The position numbers and the translations under genes were made by a program. A DNA stretch of 64,000 nt from Protula sp. h YS-2021 (Eukaryota; Annelida; Polychaeta; Sabellida; Serpulidae). Location: the NCBI GenBank assembly GCA_949752745.1, contig OX457026.1:23563308-23627307 (forward strand), in the 5' to 3' direction. This document shows, in pieces, positions 33,801 to 39,800 of the stretch; position 1 is the first letter of the stretch, and each line of letters opens with the position of its first letter. The notes under the pieces were generated by a model, which worked only from the letters and a program-made list of their open reading frames with translations, was not told the origin of the DNA and did not search any database.

Positions 33801-36800
33801 CAATGGCGGCTGTTTCCGGTCTGCGATAATAAGCCCACATTGCAAGACTGCGCATAATATACGTGTATTTTACATGGGAATGCCCATATGGGAAATCCCA
33901 CGTAAAATATACGTGTAATATACAAATGACTTCTAATGAAATTTTACGTGGGAATTCAAAAGTATAATATACATATAATATGCGTTAATTGCCCATGCAT
34001 TTTAGAAGTGGGCAATTCTACGTATATTATACAGTGGAATGCCCACGGTGGGCATTACGCGGGAAAAACCATGCAGTTTACGCGTGTATCTACCCGTGCA
34101 TTTTATACGTGGGAAAGCCTATGTATATTATATGTAGAGTTTACACGGAAATCACACCGTGGGAATGTCCACGTATATTGCACATGTTTTCTATGTGGCC
34201 CTGCCAACGTCCCACATTCCCACGTAAATCCCACCTAAAAACAACGCGCTTTATACGTGGGACGAAAAATTATGCTAACTGGGAAGCCATGAAAGCGGAA
34301 TCTGAGCACATCGACCGCACATCGGAATGACGCTGAACGACCGAAGACATCGAAATCGAATGCGTTAGGCGACCAATCACAATCAAAGAAAGTCCCTGGG
34401 CAATACGTAATTGATGACGTGTCATTTCTTAGTGATGAATCCAGGTTCCAACTTCACCGCGCAAATAGACGCCGATGTGTACACAGACACATCGGCAAAC
34501 GTTTCGCCGATGAGTCCCGATTACTACCAGCCAGTGTAATGCTGCCGGTGTAATGATTTAGGGTGCCAAATCGATTGGGATGGCTACTCACGACTGCTCA
34601 TTTTCGATGACACTTGTGTTTGTTGGGCAAGCAATCGGCTCGCTCATACGTTATGCGTGAGACTGCATGACATTTTCTGTCAACGGAAAATGTGACTTTT
34701 TTTTGTATCAGTTGCATTTTTTTATGAGATTTTCCGTGTAAACTTTCCTTTGTCCTTCGGCATAGAATTCTGTATTTGAGGATAAGTTTAGTACTCAAAG
34801 ATGCCTACCTTGTTGTTGTTATCTGTAATGTGCATCATAAACTCTCTGGCAGGCCCGCACCAGTATCGCCAACAACAACCAGATTCTAACATGACAACAA
34901 ATTTAACACATATTGCAACACAATTGCAACTTGACCTATGGAAGGAACGGCCAAAATCTGGGTTTCAAGTCTGTTTAATGGAAGTTAAAAGCATGAGTTT
35001 TCTGATGTGTAACATATCATTTAATTATATTTCAACAACCGAAAACAATGAGCTTTTTTTATTAGTTTACCTTCCTGTATGAAGAAGACTTGTTGCCCCA
35101 TGGAGTTGAACACTCTGTATCTGTTCTGCGTTTCGAAATCCGTTAGAACTGCAAGAAACAAAAATGTATGGTAAGCAACACACAGGTGCTGGTTGTTGAA
35201 TGGTCACGAGTACTGTATGGAATATGCTGTGCCCGAGTGCGAAGCACGAGGGTATAGCATATTTCATACAGTCGAGTGGCCATTCAATAACTAACTTGCT
35301 GCATTGTCTCTTTTGTTTTCGAGATCGACCCTGTTTGACACCTTTAAAGACAGTTAGGCATGATGAAAGAAGGGGACGGGGAGTGGTTTTCACACATTGT
35401 CTGCTTTGTTTAAATTAGTGCCTCACGTGTTTCGAAAAATCTCATTCACTCTGGTGAAGTCGGGTTTTGAACTTAAACCCGTGTTCAACAATAAGTTAAA
35501 AAGGGGATATGGAAGCCAATTTCAGCATTTTTAATAGTGCAATTTAGGACGAGGATTTGCTACTTATACCAATTCAAACATTATTTGATCCATCTAAACT
35601 GGAATCTGACAGTAGCGGTATCCCACTGCAGAATAAGAGATATAGAATTATTACGGAAAGTGAACATGAAAAAAAACCCTTAAAATCAGATACGAAAAAC
35701 TACGCGGCAAAATACATCATGGGGATTTAAGACATACTTGGATTGGGTTCGCTTGAGAAATTAACAGCCGGAAACCGCTTTAGATGGCACGGGTAAGTAC
35801 TTCACTAATAAATATCTTTCATTCACGTCAAAGAAACATTATTTTATTGCCATAATAGTTCTATAAAAAAATTGGATTTGCCTATCAGCAGTATTTTAAG
35901 GTAAATTTACCGCTGCCTTTTTTCTGTTTAAATAACGGGAGTGGGTGGGGGTAGGAGCGGTGATGGTGGAGGATGAGCAGATGGGCATAGTGTGGGCGAT
36001 TAAAGTACTTAAAAGGCCTTTTTTAATGGCTCTTTGAGTAAGCCTACGGTCTAATTTATTGCAGCGCTGTATTTTTCCTACAGCCTCATGCAAGCCAATA
36101 TCGAACATACAGCCGGTGTCTAGCACGTTTTCTTTTGTTTAAACAATGCAGCATTTTCTATATTTCACTCGCTGTATGTCTGTACTGGCGTCAGACGAGG
36201 CTCTGTGGGATATATTTCACCGTATTTTGATCGAGAAAACAAAGAGACATGCAGTAATTTTTGATAACACCTGTTTTGACCTGGTTCTTGTTATTTCTTC
36301 ACTCACTCACTGCTATTACACAGCTTCCTTGAGAGAACAGCGGGTCGAAAACAAGTTCCTAGCACTGAGGTTTTATTGCATTGTTAACTTATATTGAACA
36401 TGTTTACGGTAGCATGTGTAGCCCAAAAAAAGCCTTTAGATTAAATACGGAGTGCAGTTATCACATAAGCAATATATTTGCTGATTTTACAAAAGGCTTT
36501 CAAAAAAACTTCCTCAATCGGGGACTAAGAAAGAAACCAATACTGTTTATACGTTTGCAACACAATAAACTTAACAAATTTGCAACATTTTATGCTTTAT
36601 ATATATTTTCAGACGAGCTGATATTGTATATTTGCATGTTATTGTTTTTGAGGGACATCAGTCGTTTTTTAATTCAAGTTTCATCTGAAAAAAGCAAATC
36701 TAATAGTTTTCTTGGAAAGAAATTATCACCATTCGTCACATTTTATTGGGAAAAGTGTCACTTTTCTGGATGAAGCAGTGTCATGGCGTCTTTTCTAAAA

Positions 36801-39800
36801 ATGCGTTTTGTGGCTTTCTTTCGAGTAAATTACTTGGACATAAAAAAGTGGTAGGTTAATCTATCACATATTGCCACTGAAGAGCTGCATAATTAGCAGC
36901 CGCTCTAAGTAAGTATGCGTCAAAGCCCTTTTCATTCTCAAGCAGCAATATGTATGCTTCGCTACGAGTAGTACCTACTAAGCTAGCTAATCAGTTGCTA
37001 TTGATAGGTTTGTTGATATCAAACACTCATCTCCTATTATGGTTTCTATGCAAGATGAGAAGTTTATAGATACCTATTATGGTTTCTATGTAAGTATTGG
37101 AAGTTTAAACAGCATGATTATATTAAACACTTAAATATTCTCTTAATCAGAACCACCCTAAGGCCACTTAAAGGCGGTATATTAAACACTTAACAAAAAA
37201 AATATTTTCTCCTTTCCATTGGAATGTTGACAACTTTTTAACCTTTTTTGCAAGTTCGAAATCTTTCTAGAAAAAACACATAGCTTTGCTTCTTACTCTC
37301 TAACCCTTCGAAACGCCCCCCCCCCGAAAGTTCAGTACAACTTCAATGTACTCTGCAAGTCTTCAACTTGCCAAGTGTTAATTATATCGTAACAATTAAT
37401 GTTTTTTTCTGTAGAAGTTGTGTCAAACACAGTGTCTTTTTGACATACATCACAATAGAAACACAAACACATTCGGTGGTGTTAGTCATAGATGTTGGAA
37501 TCACAGTTTAGGCACCGCAAATATACACCTTTCAGCTGTGCCGCAATACGCATCTTAAGGGATCACAAAAAAAAATGACAGGAAAAAATGGCGTTGATGG
37601 TGTAAGTTTTAGTTCTTTCATTGTAATTAGACCATGCGAAGAAATGGCTTTAACATGTTATTGTACTATCATTATTGTTCTATATATTTCGTACAAAATA
37701 TACTGGTAGATTGCAAGGTGTAAACTGAATAAAATTATCAGTGTGACATTAACCAAGGTAAAGAGCCCAGAGCGTAGCTGGTCTCATATTCACCGAATAA
37801 ACAAGCCACAGCGATCACAGCCAATTAACGGCATCAGCTTGACTAAAAAGTTCGTTTGTTTTAAACTGGCGCTTTCTTTTCGGGCTGTATTCCATAAAAA
37901 AGATTTTTATTGTTTAAAAAGTATTGTATCTTTTACCATTTGAAGCCCTTGAAAAATGGCCAGCTTTCATTCTATTTTGAATGCGTGAACTTAAGGTGTT
38001 TCACACCAGCAGTCCCATTAAACATATTCACACCATTCACTAACAACTGGCCTAATTTACCTTGTACGAAAGAAATCTACGAGGTTTGAGATCCTATGCC
38101 ATTTTGAACTTTAAAGCCCATCAGTTAATACAACGGGGTTTGAAACATTTTGTATTTTAGATTTAGGCCCAGTAATCTGATTTGGTGGTTGTTTAGATTG
38201 TGCATTATTGTGGAGCATGCGAGATTTCAAAATATTATGCAGAAAGTCTATGTAAAATGAATTGTGGCCTATGGCCCTATGCGCATATCCCATGGATTGT
38301 TAGGACAGCCAGTGACGTTATCTGAGATCAAATAATAATTCTTTGCCGCTTGGGAGTAAAAACGAAGAGCCATCACGTGCTATCGATGCACTCGTTTTTG
38401 TTATCACTTATAAATATTTATATGTAACGCAAATATGCTGTGAAATTAGACGCTATTGAACATGTGAATATCCATGAGTCTGCTTTAAGACATTAGATTT
38501 ATCAATGGGATAGGGCGTGTTGTTTGCCGTCACAGCTGCCGTCTGAGTCAAACATCAATTGCCACACTAATGGTAAAAATGTGTTTGCACTAAGTATGAA
38601 AATGTACTTATAAATAAGAAGTGATTTTTATATAGATAAACGATAGATATTTATGACTGTGATTGTCATACAAATAGTAGGCCACCCTTGCATTTCTTAT
38701 TGAATGCAGGATGTCCTATTAACCAAATATACTGGTCCATTATATTTCCCACTTGAAAACAATGTTTGCTTTGCTAGACAAAACTTTTTCAAGGTCAAGG
38801 TCAAAGTGGTTTCCAGAAAACTCCTCCTAGAAGGTCTGAAGTAGACGAAGACGACATTAGGTAAAGACATGAGTCCTCGTGAAATATGCAATGTTTTTAA
38901 TCTTGCCCTCCAAGGTTAAGGTCAAACTGAAGTCAAAATAGTGTTAAAACCCCTATTTCTCACGAAAAACGCCTACAAATACGCTCAAATCCTTGGTGGA
39001 ACACATAACAGTTTCAGCAAGGAGTAATCTCGATATTTAGAGTCAAGGTCAAAATCACATGACCTTTGTATCTCGAAAAACATTAGATTGATTATGATCT
39101 TAAAAACGGTGAGATTTTGAGCTTTGAAGCCTTTGGGGCTAAAAGACCTTATATAAAAGGTAGCTCGGTGACCTTGACCTTCTCTGTCATGAGCAAGGTA
39201 AAAAAAACAGAAGTTTACAATCATCAGAAGGGTTAGAGACTGAGCAGTTCTGAGCTTATGCTCGACCCTTCCTGACCAAAAGAGGCTATATAAGAGGTAA
39301 CTCGGTGACAGTGACCACCTCGCTTATGGAAAAAGCCAAAAGCCGGACGTTGACCATTTTCTGAAAAACGGTTAGGCGTAAAAGATGCTGTGTAAGGGTT
39401 TTCTTGAGATCTTCACCCACTACGTAAGTCATGGTCAAGCGGATCTGACCATCATCTCTAAAACAGAGGTTTTCGACCGTTTTGGCCTAAATCTCGTTAT
39501 TTAATAGGTACCTCAGTGACTGTTGACCTTTCGGTCATCATGTAAAACATACATTTTCTCTTTTGGCTTTTGCAAGTGGGTATTTCCGCTATCTAGCGGA
39601 ATTGGTCTCGTTATCTTTGAATCCAGTTTTTATTTTTTTAAGGATATGGCATCATTATCATGTTGATAATGTTATAGCAGAATGAAACATTTCTAACTTA
39701 CCAAAGAACAGACATTTAAAAGTTATATATGTTTAGATAAAGTGTAGAAAAAACAAAAAAATAATAAAACTAAATGTAAATATATGATGGCATTTTTTCA

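Noticed and set aside
34801..35082. Plus-strand 93-codon frame at 34.8 kb
   Set aside because: Shadow of scramblase exon 5 on the other strand, then AT-rich intron.
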